A DNA stretch of 64,000 nucleotides. It comes from an uncultured Lachnospiraceae bacterium (GTDB taxonomy: Bacteria; Bacillota; Clostridia; Lachnospirales; Lachnospiraceae). The position numbers and the translations under genes were made by a program. The notes beneath the pieces were generated by a model. The model was not told the DNA's origin, did not search any database, and saw nothing but the letters and a program-made list of their open reading frames with translations. Shown here in pieces: positions 27,100 through 36,027 of the stretch. The first letter of the stretch is position 1. Every line of letters starts with the position of its first letter. The stretch is taken from contig CAMWCA010000006.1 of the NCBI GenBank assembly GCA_947172705.1, forward strand, positions 1 to 64,000, in the 5' to 3' direction.

Positions 27100-28137
27100 C
27101 TATGTTTTATTCTTATACAATTCATCCAGTTGATGGGTAATTGTCTTAAGTGTCCCGATTACCTTGTCGTAATCCATACGCTTGGGACCGATGATTCCAA
27201 TGGTTCCCCGCATGCCTTCTCCCAGTTCATAGGTTGCCGTCACTACACTGCAGTCCTTCATGGTCTGGATCGGCGTCTCATTTCCGATATAAACCTGTAT
27301 CCCTGTATTTTTCTCATCTGACAGAGTATCCTGCACCAGCTCCGTGAGCAATTGCTTTTCCTCAAAGGTATTAATGATCTCGCTTGCCTTCTGTTGATCT
27401 GCAAGCTCAGGGTACTTAAAAATATTATTGGCGCCGCTGGTATAGATCTCCAGATCCTCCTCTGCCTTGATGGATGCTGCAATGGCATCGATCACGTCTG
27501 CAACAATGGCGCTGTGTATGCCTGCCTGCTGCTTCATTGCCGAGATCATGCCCAGATTGATCTCCTCCAATGCAAGACCGTTTAAATGGGTGTTGAGAAG
27601 AATGTTCAGTTTCAAAAGGGTTTCATCATCCAAAGCCTCAGAGGTTTGAATAATATTATTTTTGATTACATTTCCTTCTACTACCACCACCGCCAGCAGT
27701 TGATTCACATCCACTCTGGAAAGCTGTATGAATTTGATCTTATTGGTATGGATCATGGGAGCCGAGATCATGGATGCATAATTGGTATTCACAGCTAAAA
27801 GCTTTGCCACCTGTTTTAAAAGATGATCCATCTTATCTTCCTTTTCCAGCATCATCTCTTTCAGTTCTTCCAGTTCCCTGTCCTTCTCCTCCATCATGGT
27901 ATCCACATAAAGGCGGTAACCCTGATCAGATGGAATTCTTCCGGCGGAAGTATGAGGCTGTACAATGTAGCCCATTTCCTCCAGATCCGACATTTCATTG
28001 CGGATGGTCGCAGAACTTAAATTCAAATCCGTGTATTTGGAAATCGTTCTGCTTCCCACGGGTTCCCCTGTTTCCAGGTAATTGCGGATGATGGCCTGCA
28101 ATATTTTGATCTTTCTTTCACTTAACTGCAATTCCAT
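27100..28137 (-). CDS. hrcA: Heat-inducible transcription repressor HrcA
   Basis: About 345 residues. A winged helix at the N-terminus (LETGEPVGSRTISKYTDLNLSSATIRNEM) binds CIRCE, followed by a GAF-like domain with an insertion and a conserved C-terminal end (YDKVIGTLKTITHQLDELY). The frame's first codon is a GTG directly before ATG 28137; I take the ATG. As first gene of hrcA-grpE-dnaK-dnaJ it represses the operon when folded with help from chaperonin GroE, so heat relieves repression. Confidence 0.96.
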   Translation of the reverse strand: MELQLSERKIKILQAIIRNYLETGEPVGSRTISKYTDLNLSSATIRNEMSDLEEMGYIVQPHTSAGRIPSDQGYRLYVDTMMEEKDRELEELKEMMLEKEDKMDHLLKQVAKLLAVNTNYASMISAPMIHTNKIKFIQLSRVDVNQLLAVVVVEGNVIKNNIIQTSEALDDETLLKLNILLNTHLNGLALEEINLGMISAMKQQAGIHSAIVADVIDAIAASIKAEEDLEIYTSGANNIFKYPELADQQKASEIINTFEEKQLLTELVQDTLSDEKNTGIQVYIGNETPIQTMKDCSVVTATYELGEGMRGTIGIIGPKRMDYDKVIGTLKTITHQLDELYKNKT

Positions 28138-28176
28138 CACCTCTTTCTATCCGACAATCATTTGAAATTCGGTTTG

Positions 28177-28203
28177 TTAGCACTCGACCCATTGGAGTGC
28201 TAA
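28177..28203. promoter_or_regulatory. CIRCE operator
   Basis: TTAGCACTC-N9-GAGTGCTAA, an exact match to the CIRCE inverted repeat bound by HrcA. It lies between the promoter and the hrcA start. Confidence 0.97.
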
Positions 28204-28217
28204 CACCTTCTTAACCT

Positions 28218-28246
28218 AAAATAGCACTTACCCTATTTATTGTCAA
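28218..28246 (-). promoter_or_regulatory. Promoter of the heat-shock operon
   Basis: Minus strand: TTGACA (28241-28246), 17-base spacer, TATTTT (28218-28223), just upstream of CIRCE. Confidence 0.8.
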
Positions 28247-28307
28247 CACATATAGGGCAAAATAATTATTAAAAAATTCTAAAAAGAAATGAAGGGAGAG
28301 GGTAGTG

Positions 28308-28604
28308 TGGAGGAGAATTGGAGGGGACAGGATTGGGGGCGGCGGAGGATGGAAGCCTGATGGGTGCAGTGCTGGTCTTAAAATCGGATTTCACTAACGG
28401 AATGGGAAAAATAATCAAAAACTGGACGGGTCGGAGTCCGGCGGCATCCTTGCCGCTGACTCCTGAAAACGCCGTCCATGGCGTTTTCACCCTGGGTTCT
28501 CTGCCATTCCGTAAGTGAAATTGCCGATTTTGCGCCAAGGCACTGCACCCATCAGGCTCCCATCCTCCGCCGCCCCCAATCCTGTCCCCTCCAATTCTCC
28601 TCCA
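28308..28604 (-). repeat. Long palindromic element, copy A
   Basis: 297 bp. Outer arms 28308-28372 and 28540-28604 pair at 64 of 65 positions. An inner stem (28389-28405 with 28504-28520) pairs at 16 of 17. The centre folds into two hairpins: 28433-28463 and 28464-28489 (perfect 10-bp stem). Read on the minus strand, the roughly 167-bp core matches copy B at 62600-62974, while the outer arms are its own. No frame is conserved between the copies. It fills the gap between the hrcA promoter and the esterase terminator; 28247-28307 and 28605-28650 hold nothing else I can name. Confidence 0.88.
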
Positions 28605-28650
28605 TAACCGAAAATATAAGTAACGAACAAATCAGCTTATCATAGTAAAT

Positions 28651-28703
28651 AAAAAAAAGAATCGCTTGAAGATCAGATTTTCTTGATGTTTCATGCGATT
28701 CTT
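28651..28703 (-). terminator. Intrinsic terminator of the sugar-import operon
   Basis: Minus strand: AAGAATCGC pairs with GCGATTCTT around a partly paired 35-base interior, followed by a run of T (A run at 28651-28658 on plus). It lies 25 bases after the esterase stop. Confidence 0.75.
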
Positions 28704-28727
28704 CTTTATTGATAATTTTTAGCGGTA

Positions 28728-29555
28728 TCAGCGGACGTTTCCGCTGTTGATTCCCTGGTTTGCTTCGTCCAGGGGGAGCCAGTCTACTACATGTTTGATG
28801 TAGCGGTTCCAGAAGTCCCATTCGTGGGCGCCGGAACCTTCCTCGTAGGTGAGGTCGAAGCCTGCATCGTTAAACTGTTGCTTCCAGGATCGGTTTCCTT
28901 CCAGTAAGAAGTCTTCTATGCCGCAGGCAAGATATATTTTCTGGTCTGTTTTTCCTTCTTTCGCACATTGGCGGATCAGCCATTTTATGTTTTTATCGCT
29001 GTTTCTCGCTTCCTCCAGGCTGCCGTAAAGGGCTTCAAGATGTTCTTTGGAACCATAAAACATGTCACTTGTCTGGCGCTCAAAGACATTTGCGCCTGAG
29101 AGGGACGCTATGTAGCCAAAAGTATCATGGTACACAAGACCGTTGCGAAGGGCTCCGTAACCGCCCATGGAAAGCCCGCCGATAAAGGTGTCCTCTCTTT
29201 TATGGGACAAGGGGAACATCCTCCGGGTCAGTTCCACCAATTCCTCTCCTATAAATCTGCCGTAAAAATTATGTATCTGGGGTTGATCCAGGTAAAACAT
29301 ATTTTCTCCTGCCGGCATGACCACGGCAAGGTTTTTCTCTTCCGCCCACCTTTGAATATTGGTTCCGTTAACCCAGTCGACCTGGCTCCCAAATACGCCG
29401 TGTAAAAGATATAAGGTCTTAAAAGGGCCGTCATTTCCCCTGACCTTCTGCCCAACCTTATCCGGCATTTCTATTTTATCCGCAGGCAAAATCACGTTCA
29501 CCTGCACTGTCCGCATCAAACATTGGGACATCATATTCATTTGTATAAAAGCCAT
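28728..29555 (-). CDS. Esterase of the EstA / esterase D family
   Basis: 275 residues, alpha/beta-hydrolase fold (Putative esterase family, PF00756 type). Nucleophile S129 in GGLSMGGYGAL; the histidine is probably the H of SGAHEWDFWNRY. LYLLHGVFGSQVDW builds the oxyanion region. No signal peptide, so it works inside the cell. Related enzymes remove acetyl or other acyl groups from sugars or short esters. As last gene of a sugar ABC operon it may deacylate imported saccharides; that is inference from context. Confidence 0.85.
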   Translation of the reverse strand: MAFIQMNMMSQCLMRTVQVNVILPADKIEMPDKVGQKVRGNDGPFKTLYLLHGVFGSQVDWVNGTNIQRWAEEKNLAVVMPAGENMFYLDQPQIHNFYGRFIGEELVELTRRMFPLSHKREDTFIGGLSMGGYGALRNGLVYHDTFGYIASLSGANVFERQTSDMFYGSKEHLEALYGSLEEARNSDKNIKWLIRQCAKEGKTDQKIYLACGIEDFLLEGNRSWKQQFNDAGFDLTYEEGSGAHEWDFWNRYIKHVVDWLPLDEANQGINSGNVR

Positions 29556-29557
29556 AC

Positions 29558-30793
29558 TTATACCTCCTGCATATCTTCATAATCTAAAAAGCTTTGAAGC
29601 ATGACGCTTACACTGCCTTTGTCCATCATTTCCTCCGTGCTCTCCGGCAGCTTCCGGATCGGAATTTCCAAATCAGAAAGATATACGTTTCTTCTGATCA
29701 CATCCAGCACTTTATTTTTAAAATAGTCGCTCCAGTCAGAAAAGGAACCCATAAGGACAAATGCATCCGGATCAAAGGCAAACATAATATTTCTCATTGC
29801 AGTTCCAAATATTTCCGCCAGATGATTGGCGATCGCCATCGCGTCTTCATTTCCGGCATCACATTTTTTCAGGATATACATTCTGAAGTCTTCTTTGTCG
29901 TCATAGCCTTCAAAGATCGATTTTCTGCGTTCCTCGGGCAACGCCTGTGCCATTTCATATATATTCTTTTCATAAATTAAGGCTTCCAGACACCCTTTGT
30001 CGCCGCATTCGCAAGTCTCCCTGGCATTCATGTGAATAACCATATGCCCCAGCTCGCCGCTGACATTGTGTCTTGTTTTCGGAATTTTACCATCCTCAAG
30101 AAGCGTTATGCCCACTCCATAATCAAGATACAATACGGCAATTCTTTTTCCGGCTGCATCTTTATTCATGGAAAGCATGTTTGCACTGATTGCTGCAACG
30201 TTACCTACACAAACCTGAATCTCCCTCTCAAACATTTTTTTAATGTCTTCCTTAACCGGAATGTTTCTTCCCCAGTTTTTATAGATAGACGATACATTTA
30301 TGAGTCCTGACCGGCTGTCAATGATTCCTCCTGTACAAACCATAACGCCGTAAAGATCCTTATCCGATATGGCATTTTCTTTTAAAATTTGTTGAGAATA
30401 TTCTTTGATATCCCCTAAAAAATCCTTATAAGAACAAGTTAAAGTGGATGCATATTCAAAAGAACTGATGAGTTCACAGGAAAAATTCAATAAAGCGATC
30501 CGGGTTTTTCTTGCATACACGGACACCGCTATTATATATTTCCCCGTATTAAGCATATATTCCTGAGGCTTTCTTCCGCCCACTCTTGTAGATTCGCTCT
30601 TCCTGCTGGGCGTAATCACCTCTTCCCCAAGGAAATATTCAATCGCCTTCGTTATGGTCTGGCGGCTGATATCCATGCCATCGGAAAGCTGCGCAATGGT
30701 AAACTGCTTTTGCGCGCCGATCACTCGCAGAACCTCTCTGTAGTTATGGGATTTCAGATCTCTTGGGAGCGCTGCTTTTCTCATCATATCCAT
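29558..30793 (-). CDS. ROK-family transcriptional regulator
   Basis: 411 residues. N-terminal helix-turn-helix (FTIAQLSDGMDISRQTITKA), then a ROK sugar-kinase-like fold with the zinc signature CECGDKGCLEALI and DYGVGITLLEDGK. The presence of the DNA-binding domain and the length mark a NagC/XylR-type regulator and not a kinase. It directly follows the MBL gene (one base gap between stop and start) and shares the operon with the ABC importer. It probably binds the palindrome at 35252-35280 and is released by the imported sugar. Confidence 0.87.
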   Translation of the reverse strand: MDMMRKAALPRDLKSHNYREVLRVIGAQKQFTIAQLSDGMDISRQTITKAIEYFLGEEVITPSRKSESTRVGGRKPQEYMLNTGKYIIAVSVYARKTRIALLNFSCELISSFEYASTLTCSYKDFLGDIKEYSQQILKENAISDKDLYGVMVCTGGIIDSRSGLINVSSIYKNWGRNIPVKEDIKKMFEREIQVCVGNVAAISANMLSMNKDAAGKRIAVLYLDYGVGITLLEDGKIPKTRHNVSGELGHMVIHMNARETCECGDKGCLEALIYEKNIYEMAQALPEERRKSIFEGYDDKEDFRMYILKKCDAGNEDAMAIANHLAEIFGTAMRNIMFAFDPDAFVLMGSFSDWSDYFKNKVLDVIRRNVYLSDLEIPIRKLPESTEEMMDKGSVSVMLQSFLDYEDMQEV

Positions 30794-30794
30794 G

Positions 30795-31646
30795 CTAATT
30801 TATCCTTTTCGTATCGTATGCTATATTGCCGAATTTTTTATCAACCCTGTCAGCTCCCCCTGCCTTTGCCCAGGCAAGGAATTCTGTGCGGATGCCAATC
30901 GCCTCATATGCATTTGAAAAGCTGTCGGCATCGGCGTTTCCGTTTAATATAGTATCACAACATTCTATTACATTGTCAATACACTCCATTGGCACAAAGG
31001 AATAATCATGACAGATCGCATGTCTTTTATAGTTCTCTCCTAATTGCTCCTTCACGCGAAGTAATGTTTTTTTGTACTGGCTGATCTCCGTTGCCTCTTC
31101 TCCGAATAAAAAGGTGCTGTTATTGCAGCCGTCTCCGGCAAACAAGGTACCCGTCCTGTCGTCAAAATATCCCATGGAACCTTTTGTATGACCCGCCATA
31201 TCGACTGCCGTAAGGGTTCGTCCTCCCAGTTCAAACACATCCCCCGGTTCAACGTTCACAACATGAAGCTCCCTGTTTTCCACCAAATCTTTGACGGTCC
31301 AGCTTTGATCATTGTTAATCGACCGTACAAATTCACCGAATTCCAGACGTTTCTCAGGGACAATACTTTCTCTCATCAGCGCTGTGTCCTTCTCATTGAT
31401 GTAGATCCTGTCATAATTGCATGCCCCTCCAATATGATCCACGTGCCCATGAGTTGCCAGCAGCTGTACCGGTTTGTCTGTGATGGTTTCCACGCATTCC
31501 TTTAAATCGCCGATTCCGGTACCGCAGTCAATTAATGCCGCCTTTTGCATTCCAATTACAAGATACATCCCGACAGTGCTGCGATCCACGATAAAATAAA
31601 TATCATCTCCTAAATCCCTGATCTGGAATAATTTATGATCACGCAT
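30795..31646 (-). CDS. MBL-fold metallo-hydrolase
   Basis: 283 residues. Metal ligands H66, H68, D70 and H71 in ATHGHVDHIGG, further ligands expected in AGHTKGSMGYF (His) and the AGDGCN Asp. The family covers glyoxalase II, lactonases and others. Placed between the sugar permease and the ROK regulator, a lactone or sugar-derived ester is a reasonable substrate, but nothing in the sequence proves it. It overlaps the permease stop by 8 bp (31639-31646). Confidence 0.8.
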   Translation of the reverse strand: MRDHKLFQIRDLGDDIYFIVDRSTVGMYLVIGMQKAALIDCGTGIGDLKECVETITDKPVQLLATHGHVDHIGGACNYDRIYINEKDTALMRESIVPEKRLEFGEFVRSINNDQSWTVKDLVENRELHVVNVEPGDVFELGGRTLTAVDMAGHTKGSMGYFDDRTGTLFAGDGCNNSTFLFGEEATEISQYKKTLLRVKEQLGENYKRHAICHDYSFVPMECIDNVIECCDTILNGNADADSFSNAYEAIGIRTEFLAWAKAGGADRVDKKFGNIAYDTKRIN

Positions 31647-32613
31647 TTTTTCCTCCTGTCTTTTTCACTCGATTTCGCCTGTTTAAATTATACACATCAA
31701 TTCCAATTGCCAGCAGCATAATAGCGCCCTTTGCAATAAATTGATAATAGGTATCAAGTCCTGCAAGCTGCATACCGTTTGTGAGAATCGATGTGATCAT
31801 AACGCCTGCAAATACGCTGGACATTTTTCCTTCGCCGCCCCGGATGCTGATACCGCCAAGCAGAATTCCCGTAATTGCAGTAAACTCCGTTCCCGGTCCT
31901 GTTGTGGGATGTGCCGAACCGATCCTTGCCGTCAGCATAATGGATGAAAGTGCGATCAGAAAACCTGCAAGGGCGGATATGATATACCGCATGGCGCTCA
32001 CATGAATACCTGCAAGCCTTGCCGCGTCGGCATTCCCTCCAAGGGCATACACATATTGCCCAAAATAGGTTTTTCCCATCAGAATACTGCACAGGATCAG
32101 CAAAACCAGCATAATAATAATCGGCAGCGGTATAATGCCTATAGATAACTGTCCGATCGCTTTAAAGCTGTCAGGAAAGCCTTTAATGGATACCGATTTT
32201 GAAATTACATAAGATGCCCCCTGGTACATGGACATGGTTGCCACGGTAGTCATAAACCGCCCAAGCTTCAAGATAGTTGATAAAAAATTATTCAATATGC
32301 TCAGGCATATTCCCAAAACCAGAACAATGGGTATTGCAGCAAAAACAGGGACTCCCTTCTGTACGATCAAAATTCCTGACATAACGCTGCACAAGCTCAT
32401 CATATACCCCACGGAAAGATCGATCTCTCCCGCCATCATCAGGAACGCAACCCCAAGGGATGCAATGATCACATATGCATTCTGGTTTAACATATTAATA
32501 AAGTTTGTCAGGGACAAAAAGTTGGGGGTAAAAGAAAAGAGCGCCAATACCACCAAAAGTATGACCCAGGCCATATATTCTTTCAGGAAATCCCCAAGAT
32601 TGATTTTTCTCAT
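31639..32613 (-). CDS. Sugar ABC transporter permease (RbsC/MglC-like)
   Basis: 324 residues, about ten hydrophobic segments, BPD_transp_2 family. The cytoplasmic coupling region reads GNADAARLAGIHVSAMRY, as in ribose and galactose permeases. GAEFTAIT-type motif is seen as GTEFTAITGILLGGISIRGG. A single permease gene suggests a homodimer. The start overlaps the ATPase stop by 4 bp (32610-32613). Confidence 0.92.
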   Translation of the reverse strand: MRKINLGDFLKEYMAWVILLVVLALFSFTPNFLSLTNFINMLNQNAYVIIASLGVAFLMMAGEIDLSVGYMMSLCSVMSGILIVQKGVPVFAAIPIVLVLGICLSILNNFLSTILKLGRFMTTVATMSMYQGASYVISKSVSIKGFPDSFKAIGQLSIGIIPLPIIIMLVLLILCSILMGKTYFGQYVYALGGNADAARLAGIHVSAMRYIISALAGFLIALSSIMLTARIGSAHPTTGPGTEFTAITGILLGGISIRGGEGKMSSVFAGVMITSILTNGMQLAGLDTYYQFIAKGAIMLLAIGIDVYNLNRRNRVKKTGGKNA

Positions 32614-34115
32614 AATTCCTCCTTGATTCCGGATGCCCTCGCCATGATCAGATTCTGGTCAAAATGATCCCTGTCTACCACATCCATTATTTCACCTTCG
32701 TAAAAAACCATAATACGGTCGCTGATCCCCATAACCTCTTCCATTTCGGATGAAATCATGATAATTGACTTTCCCTGTGCCACAAGCTCGTTCATCAAGC
32801 GGTATATTTCCTGCTTGGCGCCCACATCGATTCCTCTGGTAGGTTCATCCATAATCAGAATATCCGCTTCTGTTGCAAGGGTCTTTGCCAGAACCACTTT
32901 CTGCTGATTCCCGCCTGATAAGTTCCGCACTGCCTGCTTTGAGGACGGCGTTGCAATGGCAAGCTTCTCAATGTACGAATTTACCAATTTTGTCATTTTC
33001 TTTTTATCCGGAAACAGCCCTTTAGACATTCTTCTGACAGACATGATGGGAATATTCCATTCGATGGTATAATCGATAAATACCCCTTCTCTCTTCCGAT
33101 CCTCCGGTATCAGCCCGATTCCCATGGAAATTGCTTTCTGTGGGGAAGAAATCTGACACTTTCTGCCATGAATCCATACTTCTCCCGTTTCCTTTTGCAA
33201 ATATCCATACAGCATTTTTGCCATTTCAGTTCTGCCCGCTCCTACCAGACCGGCAACCCCAAGAATTTCTCCTTTTCGCAGAGAAAAACTGATATCTTTA
33301 TCTCCCTGTCCGCTTAAAGATTTAACCTCCAGAACTACTTCTTCTTCAGGCAGTGTCTCTCTTTTGGGATATTCGTCTCCGATCTCTCTTCCCACCATAA
33401 GCCGGATTAAATCCTTTCGCGTGGTTTCCTTCATCCTGCGAGTCTCAATATATTTCCCGTCTCTGAATACACTGACCCTGTCAGCAATTTCAAACACCTC
33501 TTCCAGTCTGTGGGAAATATACAGGATCGTAACGCCTTTGTCCCTTAACTGCTTTACCATCTGGAGCAGGTTTCTTGTTTCCGCCAGCGAAAGAGATGCC
33601 GTCGGCTCGTCCAGAATAAGGATCTTAACGCTTTTTACCATCTGCTTTGCAATTTCAACCATCTGCTGCTGTCCTGTGGATAGCTTACTTACCATCATTT
33701 CAGTATCTATGGTAAGCCCCAGGCTCTTTAAAACTTTATCTGTCACCGCTTTCATCTGTTTTTTATCTTTTATGATTTTGTGCCCAAGCTTATTGCCCAG
33801 GCACACGTTTTCCGCAACTGACAACGATGGAACAAGATTAAACTCCTGATAAATCACGCCTATCCCATTTTCGGAAGCGGCGCTTGGCGTAAAAGAAGAA
33901 AAGGATTTTCCATTTACAATAATTTTTCCCTCTGAAGGTTCTATTGCGCCGCCTATCGTTTTAATCAAGGTAGATTTCCCCGCTCCATTTTCTCCCATGA
34001 TCGCATGAATTTCACCTTTATAAATATCCAGAGAGACATCCTCAAGAGCTTTTACGCCAGGATATAATTTGGTAATATTTTTTAGTTCGAGAATTTTTTC
34101 CACATCCATAGGCAT
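32610..34115 (-). CDS. Sugar ABC transporter ATP-binding protein (RbsA/MglA-like)
   Basis: 501 residues with two ABC domains in tandem. First domain: Walker A GENGAGKST, signature LSTGQQQ, Walker B ILILDEPTASL. Second domain: degenerate Walker A GLVGAGRTE, signature LSGGNQQ, DILIMDEPTRG. This pattern, one canonical and one altered Walker A, is typical of the CUT2 carbohydrate class. Lies 12 bases after the binding-protein gene. Confidence 0.94.
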   Translation of the reverse strand: MPMDVEKILELKNITKLYPGVKALEDVSLDIYKGEIHAIMGENGAGKSTLIKTIGGAIEPSEGKIIVNGKSFSSFTPSAASENGIGVIYQEFNLVPSLSVAENVCLGNKLGHKIIKDKKQMKAVTDKVLKSLGLTIDTEMMVSKLSTGQQQMVEIAKQMVKSVKILILDEPTASLSLAETRNLLQMVKQLRDKGVTILYISHRLEEVFEIADRVSVFRDGKYIETRRMKETTRKDLIRLMVGREIGDEYPKRETLPEEEVVLEVKSLSGQGDKDISFSLRKGEILGVAGLVGAGRTEMAKMLYGYLQKETGEVWIHGRKCQISSPQKAISMGIGLIPEDRKREGVFIDYTIEWNIPIMSVRRMSKGLFPDKKKMTKLVNSYIEKLAIATPSSKQAVRNLSGGNQQKVVLAKTLATEADILIMDEPTRGIDVGAKQEIYRLMNELVAQGKSIIMISSEMEEVMGISDRIMVFYEGEIMDVVDRDHFDQNLIMARASGIKEEL

Positions 34116-34127
34116 CCTCTTTATCCG

Positions 34128-35216
34128 TTAATTTCCAAACATCTCAAACGCTTCGTCAATATTGGCTGCATCGAAGGTATACATCGGAATATACACGTAC
34201 TTCTCCTCATCTGGCATTACATCGCCTCTTATCAAATCTAAAACCAGTTGATTCAGATCCCCACTTGCCACAAGAGCGCGAAAAGTGCTTTTCCCTTCCG
34301 CTGAATCCTTAATTCCATTCGCTGCCGGAACCAGCCAGTCAACGCTGAATAAACCCATTGTGGCAGGATCTAACGTAGGCGTTCTCATAATTACTTCATC
34401 GATCGCCGTACCATAATCAGAGCTGTGAGAAAGAATAACCTTTACATCAGGGTGCTTCATAAATAACTGGTCTGTGTATTCCTGACATTTTGCCGCTGCT
34501 GCATCTTGTCCTACAAGATCGTAAGTCTCAACAATCTTTGCCTTAGGATTAAGGTTCTCAATCTGAGCAAATCCATCCGCTCTCTTCTGGAAATCCTCCA
34601 AAATAGAATTTTTGAACACAGCAACCTCTATCGTTCCGTCTTCTGCATCCGGATAATTTTCATCGATCCATTTTGACGCTGCCTCTGCCGCCTGATAGCC
34701 GAAGTCATATTGCGCTGCAGCGAGTGCAGCAGTAAATACGCTGAGATCTTCGTATGCAGTTCCTATATATACAATATGTGTATTCTGTTCTTCCGCTTTT
34801 TTAAACACTTCTTCCATAGCGTCCGGATCTAAGATCATCGCATAGATCCAGTCGCATCCCATTGTTATCATGTTCTCGATCTGTTCGACCTGTTTCGTCG
34901 TAACCCCTTCCGCTCCCATTACCGTATATTCATAGCCATAACCATCGCAAAGCTTCTGCAGCTTTTCGCTGGTTTCTACCATATAATTATCGGAAAGCGA
35001 AGAAGCGCTGTAACCGATCACTACTTTTCCGTCCTGATTGCTGTCCGCAGGATCAAATTCGCCTGTCTTTTCCGCCGATGCTTCCTTTTCCTCTGCAGGC
35101 GCTTCTTCTGTTGCGGGTGTTTTCACTTCCCCCGCTTCCTGCTTGTTTCCGCATCCCATAAGGGTTGCTGCCGTAATGGCAAAAGCCATCGTAATCCCCA
35201 TTAATCTTTTTAACAT
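34128..35216 (-). CDS. Sugar ABC transporter substrate-binding lipoprotein
   Basis: About 362 residues from ATG 35216 (GGGAGGA 7 bases upstream; a near upstream ATG at 35231 sits inside the ribosome-site region). Lipoprotein signal with lipobox LMGC, an acidic Ala/Glu linker (about 25-50), then a periplasmic-binding-protein type I fold (VVIGYSASSLSDNYMVE, GCDWIYAMILDPDAME). Captures a sugar outside the membrane for the CUT2 importer. Ligand not predictable. First gene of the operon. Confidence 0.9.
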   Translation of the reverse strand: MLKRLMGITMAFAITAATLMGCGNKQEAGEVKTPATEEAPAEEKEASAEKTGEFDPADSNQDGKVVIGYSASSLSDNYMVETSEKLQKLCDGYGYEYTVMGAEGVTTKQVEQIENMITMGCDWIYAMILDPDAMEEVFKKAEEQNTHIVYIGTAYEDLSVFTAALAAAQYDFGYQAAEAASKWIDENYPDAEDGTIEVAVFKNSILEDFQKRADGFAQIENLNPKAKIVETYDLVGQDAAAAKCQEYTDQLFMKHPDVKVILSHSSDYGTAIDEVIMRTPTLDPATMGLFSVDWLVPAANGIKDSAEGKSTFRALVASGDLNQLVLDLIRGDVMPDEEKYVYIPMYTFDAANIDEAFEMFGN

Positions 35217-35251
35217 CTTTTTTCCTCCCATATCGTATTTTATTTTGCTAT

Positions 35252-35280
35252 TTAGTTACGTAACTTTATTACTTAACTAG
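35252..35280. promoter_or_regulatory. 29-bp palindromic operator, probably for the ROK regulator
   Basis: TAGTTA-n-GTAA-n7-TTAC-n-TAACTA: both halves match in 10 positions. It contains a nested perfect palindrome AGTTACGTAACT (35254-35265). It starts right after the -10 box, so a bound protein would block initiation. Similar TTAGTT/AACTAA arms are known for XylR-type ROK operators. Confidence 0.7.
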
Positions 35281-35309
35281 ATTATAGCTTTGCCATTTGA
35301 TTGCGTCAA
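35281..35309 (-). promoter_or_regulatory. Promoter of the sugar ABC operon
   Basis: Minus strand: TTGACG (35304-35309), 17-base spacer, TATAAT (35281-35286). Confidence 0.75.
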
Positions 35310-35386
35310 TAGTGAATTATAGCCAAAAAAATCCCCCTTTATTTGTTATGTTTCACAGCCCTGCTTTTAATCAGCCTTCCGACAAT

Positions 35387-35433
35387 AAAAAAAGACTGCC
35401 GCTTCAACGATCAAAGATCGTGAAGCAACAGTC
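35387..35433 (-). terminator. Intrinsic terminator of the DUF6465 gene
   Basis: On minus: GACTG-TT-GCTTCA-CGATC pairing with GATCG-TTGAAGC-GG-CAGTC (arms within 35394-35433), followed by a T run (35387-35393). Placed 25 bases after the stop. Confidence 0.85.
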
Positions 35434-35458
35434 TCATAATGCTTATTCTATTTACCTT

Positions 35459-35914
35459 TTAAATAAAGAAGCTTCCTGTAACATCACCGTTGATTACATA
35501 ATATGTAGTGTTCTCTTCAGGCTTAACATATAATTCAACGCTCTTAAAATCTTCTTCTTTTCCGTTTAAGTCATATTTCCATACATCCTTACAGCTCTTC
35601 AACAGATCTTCAGGTGTGTAGGACTTGCCGTTAAACTGGAAGTTTACAGTTTCCTTTACTTCAACCTTCTTTGCCGCCGGCTTTCTTCCAGGTGTTTTCT
35701 TCTCGGCTGCTTCTTTCTTTGCTGCTCTCTTTACAGGTGCCTTTTTTGCTGCCGCTTTCTTTGCGGGCGCTTTTGCAGCTGCTTTAGAAGTTTCCTTCAC
35801 TTCAGCTTCAGGAGCGACCTTAGCTTCTGTCTTAACCTCTGCTGCCTTTACTGCTTCTTTAACAGGTGCTGCCTTAGCGATTACTTTAGCTGCTGCTTTC
35901 TTTACTTCTGCCAT
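35459..35914 (-). CDS. DUF6465-like protein with histone-like Lys/Ala head
   Basis: About 151 residues from ATG 35914 (AAAGGAG 9 bases upstream). Residues 1-82 are almost entirely Lys, Ala, Pro, Glu and Val with AAKKAPVKRAAKK-type repeats, like histone H1 tails and bacterial HU extensions. Residues 85-151 form a small globular domain (FNGKSYTPEDLLKSCKDVW ... TYYVINGDVTGSFF) matching what is called DUF6465 in Clostridia. The head suggests nucleic-acid binding, the domain has no known function. Monocistronic, with its own strong promoter and terminator, as expected for an abundant protein. Confidence 0.78.
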   Translation of the reverse strand: MAEVKKAAAKVIAKAAPVKEAVKAAEVKTEAKVAPEAEVKETSKAAAKAPAKKAAAKKAPVKRAAKKEAAEKKTPGRKPAAKKVEVKETVNFQFNGKSYTPEDLLKSCKDVWKYDLNGKEEDFKSVELYVKPEENTTYYVINGDVTGSFFI

Positions 35915-36027
35915 GATAATAACTCCTTTCACGCTGAGAAAATAGTTCTCCAACATCTACAGTTAATTAAGTACTTCCTGTACTCTCCCCCCTGAAAACA
36001 TTCTAAATACCCTGTTTTCTGAGAGTC

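Noticed and set aside
28269..28538. 89-codon frame through palindromic element A
   Set aside because: It aligns only in part with frames in copy B, which are interrupted or in other registers; no shared protein is encoded, so the element is treated as non-coding.
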